A stretch of DNA of 64,000 bases, taken from Tyzzerella sp. An114. Its GTDB lineage: Bacteria; Bacillota; Clostridia; Lachnospirales; Anaerotignaceae. A program made the position numbers and the translations under genes. This document shows, piece by piece, positions 46,683 to 55,130 of this stretch. The notes beneath the pieces are model-generated. The model saw nothing but the letters and a program-made list of their open reading frames with translations. It was not told where the DNA came from and ran no database searches. The stretch spans positions 62,001 to 126,000 of the forward strand of contig NZ_NFLT01000004.1 of NCBI RefSeq assembly GCF_002161055.1. The letters run 5' to 3'. Every line of letters begins with the position of its first letter. The first letter of the stretch is position 1.

Positions 46683-48224
46683 ATGAATGTTATTGAAATA
46701 AAAAATATTACAAAAAAATATGGTGAAAATGTTGTTTTAGATAATGTTTCATTTTCATTAAATAAATGTGAAATACATGCTCTTTTAGGAGAAAATGGTG
46801 CAGGAAAATCAACTCTTATGAATATACTTTCGGGTATGCCTGTTATAGAGAAAACTGGTGGATTTTTAGGTGAAATATTTATTGAAGGTGAAAAAGTAGT
46901 TATAAATAATCCTAAAGATGCAGTAAAGTATGGAATATCTATTGCTAAACAGGAATTAAGTATTATAGATGATATTACTGTTTTGGAAAATATGTTTTTA
47001 AATGATGAAATAGTACATAAAAATTCAAAAACTCTTGATATAAATTCTATGAGAGATAAAACAACTAATATTATTAAAAGTATGAAGTGTGAATTTAAAG
47101 CTGATGATATTTGCAAAAATTTATCGGTTGGAGAAAAACATTTTGTTGAGATAGGTAGAGAGATAAAAAAAGATAATATAAAAGTTATTATATTTGATGA
47201 ACCAACAGCTTCTTTGACAAATGATGAGAGTAAAATTTTTGGAGATATTATAAGAGATTTATCTAAAAAAGGAATTTCCATAATATTTATAACTCATAGA
47301 TTAGATGAGGTTATGGAGTATGCTGATAGAATAACAGTTTTGAGATATGGAAAAAATGTAGGAACATTTAATAAAAATGAAGTGACAGAAAATGAACTGG
47401 CAAAACTTATGGTGGGACAAGAAGTTAATCCTATTGAAAACTATAAAAATAAAACATCAAATAATATTGCACTGTCAATAAAGAATTTGTCAGCAGAAAA
47501 TGGAAATGAATTTATAAAAAACTTGTGTCTTGATGTTTATAAAGGTGAAATAATCGGCATAGGCGGAATGACAGGACAGGGAAGAAATATAATTGGAGAT
47601 GTTTTGGGAGGAATTATAAATTCTACTGGTGATATATTTGTTAATGGTGTTAAAGTCAAAAATGGAGACAGTGAAAATATATTAAAAAATGGAATTGCTT
47701 ATGTATCATCAGACAGAAAAGGTACAGGTCTTTATTTGGCTGGAAGTATATATGAAAATATATGTTTAAGTGCCATGTATATAAATGGAAAATTTATAAA
47801 AAAAATAGGCTTTATAAAGTTTAATGATAGAAAATCAATGAGAGAATATTCAAAAAAATGTGTTGATAAATTTAATATAAAGTGTGAAAACATAAATCAA
47901 CCTGTAGGAGAACTTAGCGGAGGAAATCAACAGAAAGTTTGTATTGCAAAAGCTCTTGCCTTAAATCCCAAAATACTAGTGGTTTCTGATGTGACAAGGG
48001 GTGTTGATATAGGAGCAAAAAACAATATAATAGACAGTTTAAAATATATATGTGATAAAGAAGGACTTACTATAATTATGATTTCCAGTGATCTTAAAGA
48101 GCTTAGAAGTGTTTGTGGAAGAATTGCAATTATAAATAATGGAAACATAAGTGAGATAATTAATTCTGATGAACCTTCTGAGAGATTTGGAATTGCTATG
48201 TCCTATGGAGGTGAAAAAAATTGA
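46683..48224 (+). CDS. Sugar-type ABC transporter, duplicated ATPase
   Basis: Tandem ATP-binding protein of 513 residues like RbsA/MglA. The first half has Walker A GENGAGKST, signature NLSVGEKHFVEIGRE and Walker B VIIFDEPTAS. The second half has the degenerate Walker A (GMTGQGRNIIGDV) typical of this family, with intact LSGGNQQKVCIAKAL. The pattern suits nucleoside or sugar uptake with two permeases. Its stop overlaps the TTG start of permease 1. Confidence 0.93.
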   Translation: MNVIEIKNITKKYGENVVLDNVSFSLNKCEIHALLGENGAGKSTLMNILSGMPVIEKTGGFLGEIFIEGEKVVINNPKDAVKYGISIAKQELSIIDDITVLENMFLNDEIVHKNSKTLDINSMRDKTTNIIKSMKCEFKADDICKNLSVGEKHFVEIGREIKKDNIKVIIFDEPTASLTNDESKIFGDIIRDLSKKGISIIFITHRLDEVMEYADRITVLRYGKNVGTFNKNEVTENELAKLMVGQEVNPIENYKNKTSNNIALSIKNLSAENGNEFIKNLCLDVYKGEIIGIGGMTGQGRNIIGDVLGGIINSTGDIFVNGVKVKNGDSENILKNGIAYVSSDRKGTGLYLAGSIYENICLSAMYINGKFIKKIGFIKFNDRKSMREYSKKCVDKFNIKCENINQPVGELSGGNQQKVCIAKALALNPKILVVSDVTRGVDIGAKNNIIDSLKYICDKEGLTIIMISSDLKELRSVCGRIAIINNGNISEIINSDEPSERFGIAMSYGGEKN

Positions 48225-49204
48225 CAATAAAAAATAAAAAAAATATGCTTGTTTCTTTATATGTATTATTTTTTATAATATGTATTTTTATTATTTTTGG
48301 AAAAAACACTTTTTTTGATTTTTTAAATCGTGTTGGAATGAACGGTATACTTGTACTTGCTATGGTTCCTTCTGTATGTTGTGGAGCAGGTCTTAATTTT
48401 GGCATATCAATGGGAATACTCTGTGGACTTCTTGGAGGAGTAATTTCGATAGAATTAGGTTTTTCAGGTGTAAGTGGTTTTATTTTTGCTGTGGCTTTAT
48501 CTGTTGTTTTTTCTACATTGACAGGAATAGGCTATGGGAAAATATTAAATGGAATAAAGGGCGATGAAATGACAGTGGGAACTTATGCAGGCTTTTCCGC
48601 TGTGTCCCTTATGTCAATAGCTTGGGTTTTACTTCCCTTTAAAAGCCCTGATATGGTTTGGACAATAGGAGGAAAAGGACTAAGAACAACAATATCTCTT
48701 GAAAATAGTTTTGGAGGGATTTTAGGTATTTTTGGAAGTATAGTATTTTTTGTGATTATGTGTGTTCTAGTCTATTTATTTTTACATACAAAAACAGGAA
48801 TTGCTATGAAAACTGCTGGAATAAAACCTAAATTTGCCCTTAACTGTGGTATAAAACCAGATAAATATAGAGTTTTGGGAATAACTCTTTCAAATATACT
48901 TGGAGCATTAGGAATACTTGTGTATTCATCAGGTTATGGATTTATACAGTTATATCAATCGCCTCTTATGATGCCTTTTTCAGCTGTTGCAGGTATACTT
49001 TTAGGTGGTGCTACAATAAAAAAGGCTTCTGTTTTTAATGCTGTAATTGGAGTATGTATTTTTCAACTTTTAATAACACTATCAACTCCTGTTATAAATA
49101 GTATATTGACAGACTCATCTCTTTCTGACGCTGTGAGAATGACAATAAGTTATGGTGTAATATTGTATGCACTGGTTAGACAGGGGGGAAGAAGATTAAA
49201 ATGA
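48221..49204 (+). CDS. ABC transporter permease 1 (sugar/nucleoside type)
   Basis: Membrane protein of 327 residues with about nine helices. It is BPD-transp-2 family, recognised by the conserved late segment AVAGILLGGATIKKASVFNAVIG. TTG start overlaps the ATPase stop (TTGA) and follows GGAGGTGA. Partner of the next permease, with which it shares the AAAILVGGA-like motif. Confidence 0.9.
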   Translation: MTIKNKKNMLVSLYVLFFIICIFIIFGKNTFFDFLNRVGMNGILVLAMVPSVCCGAGLNFGISMGILCGLLGGVISIELGFSGVSGFIFAVALSVVFSTLTGIGYGKILNGIKGDEMTVGTYAGFSAVSLMSIAWVLLPFKSPDMVWTIGGKGLRTTISLENSFGGILGIFGSIVFFVIMCVLVYLFLHTKTGIAMKTAGIKPKFALNCGIKPDKYRVLGITLSNILGALGILVYSSGYGFIQLYQSPLMMPFSAVAGILLGGATIKKASVFNAVIGVCIFQLLITLSTPVINSILTDSSLSDAVRMTISYGVILYALVRQGGRRLK

Positions 49205-50235
49205 CATCAATAAAAAATATATTTAAAAATTATACTGTACCTTGTATATTTATATTTTTGGGAGTAGTGGGATTTTTAATATCAGGTCTTTCCTTTAGAA
49301 TGGTTTTAAATGATATTATAGAAAGACTTGGAAGAAATCTTTTTATAGTTTTATCTCTTATAATACCTATAACCGCCGGAATGGGTATAAACTTTGCTCT
49401 CACTATTGGGGCTATGGCTGGGCAACTGGCTATTATAGCTGTTGTTATAATGAATATAGAAGGCATTTTTGGAACTTTCACAGCCTTTTTAATATCCCTT
49501 CCAATAGCTTTTATATTTGGTTTGTTTATAGGAATACTTATGAATAAAACAAAAGGCAGAGAGATGATAACAGGGCTTATAGCAGGATATTTCTTTTCAG
49601 GTATATATCAGCTCATAATTATTTTAATACCTGTAAATAATCCTGTAATAGGTGTTGAAGGTGGCAGGGGTATAAAAAGTACCATAGACCTTGGAATTAT
49701 AAAATACAGTCTTGACCGTTTTCCAACATATATAAGAATTATGGGAATAAAAATTCCTCTTTTTACACTTTTTATATGTGGTCTTTTGTGTGTTTTTATA
49801 TGGTATCTTAGTAAAACAAAATTAGGTCATCATATGAAAATAACTGGACTTGATATAAAAACTGCTGAGGAGAGAGGTATAAATGTTAATAGAGTAAGAG
49901 TTATAGCCATAATACTTTCAACTGTTTTTGCAGCTTGGGGACAGATTATATCTTTACAAAATATAGGAACTTTAAGCACATTCGGAAGCCATGACCAAGT
50001 TGGTATATATGCAGCGGCAGCAATACTTGTAGGTGGAGCATCAATAAAAAAAGCCGGATTTATGAATGCCATTGTGGGAACACTTCTTTTTTATCTGCTT
50101 TTTATTGTTGCACCAAAAGCGGGTACAAATATTTTTAATGACCCTCAAATAGGAGAATTTTTCAGAGTTTTTATGGCTTATGGTGTAATAGTTGTTGCTC
50201 TTTATATAAATAATAAAAGAAACAGAGATTATTGA
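49201..50235 (+). CDS. ABC transporter permease 2 (sugar/nucleoside type)
   Basis: Second BPD-transp-2 permease, 344 residues, with GAMAGQLAIIAV, a TKGREMITGLIAG loop and the late AAAILVGGASIKKAGFMNAIVG. ATGA overlap with permease 1. Its stop overlaps the -35 box of the next promoter. Confidence 0.9.
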   Translation: MTSIKNIFKNYTVPCIFIFLGVVGFLISGLSFRMVLNDIIERLGRNLFIVLSLIIPITAGMGINFALTIGAMAGQLAIIAVVIMNIEGIFGTFTAFLISLPIAFIFGLFIGILMNKTKGREMITGLIAGYFFSGIYQLIIILIPVNNPVIGVEGGRGIKSTIDLGIIKYSLDRFPTYIRIMGIKIPLFTLFICGLLCVFIWYLSKTKLGHHMKITGLDIKTAEERGINVNRVRVIAIILSTVFAAWGQIISLQNIGTLSTFGSHDQVGIYAAAAILVGGASIKKAGFMNAIVGTLLFYLLFIVAPKAGTNIFNDPQIGEFFRVFMAYGVIVVALYINNKRNRDY

Positions 50236-50280
50236 CAAATGAGCATATGCACATTATAATAATATTGTGCATATGCTCAT
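50232..50280 (+). promoter_or_regulatory. Consensus promoter with 15-bp inverted-repeat operator
   Basis: TTGACA (50232-50237), 17 bases, TATAAT (50255-50260). A perfect 15-bp inverted repeat ATGAGCATATGCACA (50239-50253) and its complement (50266-50280) covers the spacer and the start-site region. It lies just before the DUF134 gene and is likely its autoregulatory operator. Confidence 0.85.
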
Positions 50281-50301
50281 TATTCTTTAGGAGGTGGGAA
50301 A

Positions 50302-50637
50302 TTGCCGAGAATGACGAAATGTAGAAGGGTATGTTTTGAACCTGAAAATAAAATATTTTATCCCGAAAGTGGAAACAATGATTTTGTTGTTCTCACTGTT
50401 GAGGAGACAGAGGCACTAAGACTTGCCGATTTGGAAAATATGGAGCAAAATGTTTGTGCTGACATTATGAATGTATCAAGAGGAACTTTTCAAAGGATAC
50501 TTTATAATGCCAGAAAAAAAACTGCCACCGCTATAACACAAGGAAAAGGCATAAAAATAGAAGGTGGAAATTATGCCCTTTCAGATAAAAAATGTCTTTG
50601 TGGTAAAATGTGTGGAAGATGTAGACATGAAAAATAA
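50302..50637 (+). CDS. DUF134 helix-turn-helix protein
   Basis: Putative DNA-binding protein of 111 residues. It has the family start PRMTKCRRVCFEPENKIFYP, a central sigma-like helix-turn-helix (LTVEETEALRLADLENM and NVSRGTFQRILYNARKK) and a C-terminal CLCGKMCGRC cysteine cluster that may bind a metal or FeS cluster. It typically occurs next to NifX-type proteins, as here. TTG start follows GGAGGTG by six bases. Confidence 0.9.
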   Translation: MPRMTKCRRVCFEPENKIFYPESGNNDFVVLTVEETEALRLADLENMEQNVCADIMNVSRGTFQRILYNARKKTATAITQGKGIKIEGGNYALSDKKCLCGKMCGRCRHEK

Positions 50638-50681
50638 TTTAAAATATAAATAAAATAAATACCATTAGGGAGGAAATTTTT

Positions 50682-51083
50682 ATGATAATAGCAGTTACAT
50701 CAAAAGACGGAGAAGTTTTTCAGCATTTCGGACACAGCGAGGAGTTTACACTTTTTGAAGTTGAAAATGGAACAGTAATAGAAACTAAAAAAGTTGCTAC
50801 AAATGGACAGGGACATGGTGCTCTTGCAGACTTTTTAAATGTTCTTTCTGCTAATGTTTTAATATGTGGCGGAATTGGTGGAGGAGCTAAAAATGCCCTC
50901 AGAGAAAAGAGAATTGAAATTATACCTGGTGTGACAGGAAAAGTTGATGAAGTTATAGTAAAATATTTAAGTGGTGAACAGATTGGAAACCCTGATGTTG
51001 AGTGTAATCATCATCATGAACACGGTGAAGGTCACGACTGTGGAAGCCATGACCACACTTGTGGAGGACATTGTCACAACTAA
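50682..51083 (+). CDS. Dinitrogenase iron-molybdenum cofactor family protein (NifX/NafY-like)
   Basis: Small protein of 133 residues with the NifX/NifB-C fold: AVTSKDGEVFQHFGHSEEFTLFEV, NGQGHGALADFL and VLICGGIGGGAKNAL. The C-terminus is a His/Cys tail (CNHHHEHGEGHDCGSHDHTC) that should bind metal ions. Relatives bind Fe-Mo clusters in nitrogenase or orange-protein systems. No nif genes are here, so the role is probably metal-cluster handling. Start after AGGGAGG. Confidence 0.9.
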   Translation: MIIAVTSKDGEVFQHFGHSEEFTLFEVENGTVIETKKVATNGQGHGALADFLNVLSANVLICGGIGGGAKNALREKRIEIIPGVTGKVDEVIVKYLSGEQIGNPDVECNHHHEHGEGHDCGSHDHTCGGHCHN

Positions 51084-51087
51084 TATT

Positions 51088-51122
51088 AAAAAGCCTGATT
51101 TTTTAAATCAGGCTTTTATTTT
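51088..51122. terminator. Bidirectional intrinsic terminator
   Basis: AAGCCTGATTT / AAATCAGGCTT stem flanked by A and T runs. It separates the NifX-like and BlaR1-like genes. Confidence 0.88.
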
Positions 51123-53358
51123 ATTTATATATGTAGTTTCCAAATTCTACTGTTGTTGCTTTTATATTGTTGTCTTTCATAAATTGGCGAATTTCATATT
51201 CAAAAGCATCACTTTTATCTTCTTCATAGTAATTAAACATATTTTCGAGTTCTTTGTATACTTCTTCATCAATGGAATTTTTATTATTTTCTGAAAATTC
51301 TTCATATTTTATCAAAACAGGGTTTTTGTTGTCAGTTATATCAAATGTTAATCTACAAGGTATTTTTTCTAACTTTATAGCTTTAAATGTGTTATCTTCC
51401 ATAACAAAATATCCAGCTATTGGAGCTACATATAAAGCTTCTTGATTTTCTGCTATTTTTTCAGGTAAATGTATTACATAAATATTTGTTACTGTGTATC
51501 CGCCTTCTAAGTCTTTATATTTATCCTCGTATATATTTTGTATTGCTTTATCAACAACACCGAAAGAGTGAAAAGGTTCACCAAAAGAATATCTTTTAAG
51601 CTGTTCTTCATAATCATTAAACCATTCTCTGCCACTTTCATATTGAGTTTCTCCAATATCTCCTATATTATAGGTGTTAGGATAGTTTTCACGACATATT
51701 TTCATCATTATATATTCTTTGTCACCGTCAGTGGTTGTTCCTCTAAAATAATCAATGAAATCCCAACAAGCTGTCTCGCCCATTTTTAAAAGCTGTGTAT
51801 AGTTTGGGTGATATTTATATTCAGCTCTAACTCTATCTCCTTTATCTTCTAATATTTCATCAATGAGAGCCACAGAAGAAGTTTTTTCATTCTCTCTTTC
51901 TATTACATAATAGTCATTATCTATTCTTTCCCAAGTGTTTTCTATATATTTTTCATAGCTTTCTTTGTCATCAAAGTTTACTTTAAAATTACCGAATTGT
52001 AATTGGGCATTATCTCTTGTTAAGGTGTATGTTAATTCTGCACCATCCTCGGCACATATGCGAGATTTTACAAAATCACAGTTATCTATAAGTGTAAGTA
52101 TCACAACAGAGTTTTTAACAAATTCTTTTTCGTCTATACTATCAATTTTTTCTGTTGCGAAATTCTTTAAAACTCCGTAAGGTTCATTTTCAGTTGTAAA
52201 AAGTTCTGTTTCCTGTTGATATACATTTGAATATTCAAGACTATTATATATACTACCAACAGCAGAAGCATTTCCTATGTAAGGAGTTTTAAGGTCATAG
52301 AGATTTTGTATATATTGTTCTTGTGTTGTTTCTGTATTTGTTTCTTTTGACTTACAGGATACAAATATACCTCCTGAAACTCCCAACAATGAAAGTACAA
52401 TCATCAGTATAATTCCTCTTTTTTTGACTTTAGTGTCAAGTATATTTGAAAAACGCATTTTTAATGTTTCTTTATCTGATGAAAAACCTGTTGTGAGTAC
52501 AGGATTTTTTAATGATGATTTTACAGTGTTAAGTATTGTTATACTGTACTCTTTTCTCTCATCTATTGAACAATTTTTTATAACTGTCTCATCACAGTAA
52601 AGCTCCATATCCTTTTCAGCCTGTTTTGTCATAATATATACAAGAGGGTTAAAAAAGTGTATTGATTTTCCAATTATAAGTATAAGTTTGTAAAGTATAT
52701 CTTTTCTTTTACAGTGTGTAAGCTCATGAGCGAGTATAAGTTTTATACCTGATAAATCTTGAGAATTTATGTATATCTCATTTTTAAAAATGCCTGTACA
52801 AAGGGGTGAAGGGAGTATTTTGCATATAAAAATTTTAGGTCTTTTAGTTATATTCATTTCATTACAAAGATTTATATAAATATCAAGTATATTTGCGTCA
52901 GATATAGGCTCTCTCCACCTTTTAATCATTCTTTTAAATGATATATGTGAAAATATGTATAATGAAAAACATATAATTACACCTAAAAGCCATATGTAGG
53001 GGATAAATGATAATATATTTATTGGTTCTTTTGTCTCTGTGTTTGATATATTTTCTGAAGCTATTGAATTTTCAGAGTATGTATTAGAATTTGTATTATA
53101 TTCATATACTCCATAATCTAAAGAATTAAAATTTTCTGTACTTTCTTCTGATATTTCTATATTGCTTGGTATGTTTATTATTGGTATTGAAATATTAAAA
53201 GGTATAGCTAACCTTATTGCCATAAAAAGCCATACAATATACATAAGACGGTTTGTATATTTGCTTTTAAGTTTTTTTGATATTAAAAGCATTATAACTA
53301 TAAAAAATGATGAAAATACAGATATTTCAATTACATTTAAAAATATACTTCTAATCAT
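51121..53358 (-). CDS. BlaR1/MecR1-like M56 sensor metalloprotease
   Basis: Membrane sensor-protease of 745 residues. The N-terminal part has about four helices and the zinc motif LAHELTHCKRKD at about 209-220 with a later Glu. A membrane helix ends near residue 342 with an SCKSKE stretch. The remaining 400 residues are extracellular but lack beta-lactam-binding S-x-x-K/S-x-N motifs, so the ligand is unknown. Gene overlaps blaI by eight bases, so both act as a signalling pair: the sensor inactivates the repressor. Confidence 0.88.
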   Translation of the reverse strand: MIRSIFLNVIEISVFSSFFIVIMLLISKKLKSKYTNRLMYIVWLFMAIRLAIPFNISIPIINIPSNIEISEESTENFNSLDYGVYEYNTNSNTYSENSIASENISNTETKEPINILSFIPYIWLLGVIICFSLYIFSHISFKRMIKRWREPISDANILDIYINLCNEMNITKRPKIFICKILPSPLCTGIFKNEIYINSQDLSGIKLILAHELTHCKRKDILYKLILIIGKSIHFFNPLVYIMTKQAEKDMELYCDETVIKNCSIDERKEYSITILNTVKSSLKNPVLTTGFSSDKETLKMRFSNILDTKVKKRGIILMIVLSLLGVSGGIFVSCKSKETNTETTQEQYIQNLYDLKTPYIGNASAVGSIYNSLEYSNVYQQETELFTTENEPYGVLKNFATEKIDSIDEKEFVKNSVVILTLIDNCDFVKSRICAEDGAELTYTLTRDNAQLQFGNFKVNFDDKESYEKYIENTWERIDNDYYVIERENEKTSSVALIDEILEDKGDRVRAEYKYHPNYTQLLKMGETACWDFIDYFRGTTTDGDKEYIMMKICRENYPNTYNIGDIGETQYESGREWFNDYEEQLKRYSFGEPFHSFGVVDKAIQNIYEDKYKDLEGGYTVTNIYVIHLPEKIAENQEALYVAPIAGYFVMEDNTFKAIKLEKIPCRLTFDITDNKNPVLIKYEEFSENNKNSIDEEVYKELENMFNYYEEDKSDAFEYEIRQFMKDNNIKATTVEFGNYIYK

Positions 53359-53752
53359 GTTTATCCCCCCTAGTTTTATCCTCTATAAATTTTGAAAGCT
53401 CTAAAAGGTCATCTTCTGATATGGATTTGCTATTATAAAGTGAAGCTACAAGTTTTGTTATAGAGCTGTTATTAACTTTTTTGAAGAAGCTTTTGTTTTC
53501 AAAAGATATATATTCATCTTCTGTCACTAAAACTGTGTAACATTTGTTTTTGCCCTCTTTATAAGTGTCAAGAAAACCTCTGTCTATAAGTCTGTTTAAA
53601 AGTGTTTGAAGGGCGGAAACATTCCAAGGACGATTTTTTTCAAGTATTTTTTTAATTTCTGTTGTGTTTATATTTTTTTCCATAGTCCATATTACTTTCA
53701 TAATTTCAAGTTCTGTGTCCGGAAGACGTGTTATTTTATTCATAAAAATCAA
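53351..53752 (-). CDS. BlaI/MecI family repressor
   Basis: Winged-helix repressor of 133 residues: LPDTELEIMKVIWTMEKNINT is the family signature, followed by WNVSALQTLLNRLIDRGFLDTYKEGKNKCYTV (recognition helix and wing) and a dimerising C-terminus. The linked M56 sensor probably cleaves it. Dyads with TACA/TGTA are in its promoter. An AGGAG site (within TGTAGGAGTTG) precedes the ATG. Confidence 0.94.
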   Translation of the reverse strand: MIFMNKITRLPDTELEIMKVIWTMEKNINTTEIKKILEKNRPWNVSALQTLLNRLIDRGFLDTYKEGKNKCYTVLVTEDEYISFENKSFFKKVNNSSITKLVASLYNSKSISEDDLLELSKFIEDKTRGDKHD

Positions 53753-53805
53753 CTCCTACAAATGTATTATATTTATATCATACAATTGTAGGAGTTTTCT
53801 GTCAA
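53751..53805 (-). promoter_or_regulatory. blaI promoter with BlaI-type operators
   Basis: On the minus strand TTGACA (53800-53805), 17 bases, TATGAT (53777-53782). Two palindromes, TACAATTGTA (53781-53790) in the spacer and TACAAATGTA (53757-53766) downstream, match the BlaI TACA-TGTA operator type. They sit within a larger 11-bp inverted repeat (53751-53761 and 53786-53796). Confidence 0.82.
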
Positions 53806-53813
53806 TGTACAAA

Positions 53814-54239
53814 CTATATAATTTTTAAAATTGAAAGCATTAAAAGTGCATTTACAAGAGATGGGGAAACATTAGAGCTTTTGCAGTTTTCCAAAGTATC
53901 TCCGCTCATAGAATAAACACTTTTTTGAGATTGTATTTCAGAAACATCTTTTTGTATAATTGAAACTGTATTTATACTGTTAAGTATGTCTATTGCTCTG
54001 TCAAATTTTTGTCTGTTTTCGCCTGTTGCAAATTCACGCATTGCCATTAAAAGACCGGCTTCTTTTGTTGGTGTCTGTATGCACTCTTTTTGTGCTGATG
54101 ATATTGTGTTTTTTATACGTTTTACATACCTCTCATCAAGATTTCTTCTCAATGCTTCAAGAGTACCTGAAAGTTCATCTTTAACAAAATTTTCTGTGTT
54201 TATATCTCTTAAAAGTCCTGTTATATTGCAATCTGCCAT
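53814..54239 (-). CDS. Protein of unknown function co-transcribed with the split protease
   Basis: A 141-residue protein. The first 120 residues are mainly helical and charged (VKDELSGTLEALRRNLDERYVKRIKN). The C-terminus has a hydrophobic segment, SPSLVNALLMLSILKII. I do not recognise the family. It lies ten bases after the stop of the S8 protease with its own AGGAGG, so it was probably the second gene of a protease operon and may be its partner or substrate. Insertion of the 7.5-kb element now separates it from the protease promoter. Confidence 0.7.
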   Translation of the reverse strand: MADCNITGLLRDINTENFVKDELSGTLEALRRNLDERYVKRIKNTISSAQKECIQTPTKEAGLLMAMREFATGENRQKFDRAIDILNSINTVSIIQKDVSEIQSQKSVYSMSGDTLENCKSSNVSPSLVNALLMLSILKII

Positions 54240-54249
54240 AAAAAACCTC

Positions 54250-54984
54250 CTAACTTAAAAGTTTTTCTATATCCAGTATGCCTTTTTTAAATGTTAAATT
54301 ACCCTTGTATGATGTCTCAATAATTCTTTTTTTAATTTGTTCTGGTGTTATATTTGGCTCTTTTTCAATAAGTAAAGCTGCTGCACCTGATACAATAGGC
54401 GTTGCCATGGAACTTCCAGTCATTTCTATATAGTTGTTGTCAATAGATTTAAAATCTTCACGTCCCTTCTGTGAAAAATCAAAGTCAGGTGACATTACCG
54501 ATATTATATTTTCACCTGGGGCTAGTATATCCGGCTTTGAAAAAGTCTTTAATGATGATAAAAAAGATTTTTCGTAATATATAAAACTGTGAGAGCCAAA
54601 TTTTTTCTTTATACAAAAATCCTCATAGGAGCCTACTGTTATTATTCTTGGATTAATTCCCGGTATTGTGACTTTTAAATTTTTGTCTATATTATTTCCA
54701 GAGGCAGCTATAACTGTTATACCGTTTTTCCAAAGATTATTTACTGCATTCATTAAGGGCATAAAAAGGCTTTTATCCTCTGTACCTATTGATAAATTTA
54801 CTATTCTTATATTATATTTATGACGATTTTTTAATATCCATTCCATTCCTTTTACAGCACTAAAAGGTGAGCCCTGACCGTTTTTATCAAGGATTTTTAT
54901 TGAAATTATATTACTTTCTGGTGCAATACCTGAATATTTGCCATATGAAAGATACCCATTTCCGCAAGCTATACCCGTTACATG
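54250..54984 (-). pseudogene. S8 subtilisin-family protease, C-terminal part of an element-interrupted gene
   Basis: Carries the reading frame from the THVT codons through GIACGNGYLSYGKYSGIAP, the oxyanion-hole Asn region VIAASGNNIDKN and the catalytic Ser in MTGSSMATPIVSGAA, to the end. The frame has no start codon at the junction and is open only back to a stop five codons beyond it. The Asp and His of the catalytic triad are encoded 7.5 kb away. An internal ATG at 54846 is unlikely to give an active protease. Joining it to the other half through CGTTACATG restores a 320-residue S8 peptidase in frame. Confidence 0.88.
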
Positions 54985-54991
54985 AGTAACG
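54976..54991. repeat. Left attachment site with core CGTTACATG
   Basis: CGTTAC-ATGA-GTAACG is a perfect 6-bp inverted repeat and contains the 9-bp core shared with the right end. The protease C-terminal half begins here. Confidence 0.8.
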
Positions 54992-55033
54992 TAAAATTAT
55001 ATTAACTTAATTTGGTAATGTAATTTTTGTTCA

Positions 55034-55062
55034 TTGACATTATAATATTTTTGATGTATAAT
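55034..55062 (+). promoter_or_regulatory. Perfect consensus promoter with extended -10
   Basis: TTGACA, 17 bases, TG then TATAAT: the strongest-looking promoter in the window. It is followed by an 11-bp inverted repeat (55071-55081 and 55092-55102) in the leader. Confidence 0.88.
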
Positions 55063-55070
55063 TAAAAACA

Positions 55071-55102
55071 TAAAATTTTGTCAGTGAACTAACAAAATTT
55101 TA
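55071..55102. repeat. Inverted repeat in the leader of the InlB-repeat gene
   Basis: TAAAATTTTGT and ACAAAATTTTA form an 11-bp stem with a 10-base loop at the expected 5' end of the transcript. It could be an operator or a message-stabilising stem. Confidence 0.65.
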
Positions 55103-55130
55103 CTAATAATATGTGATGGAGGTTGATATA

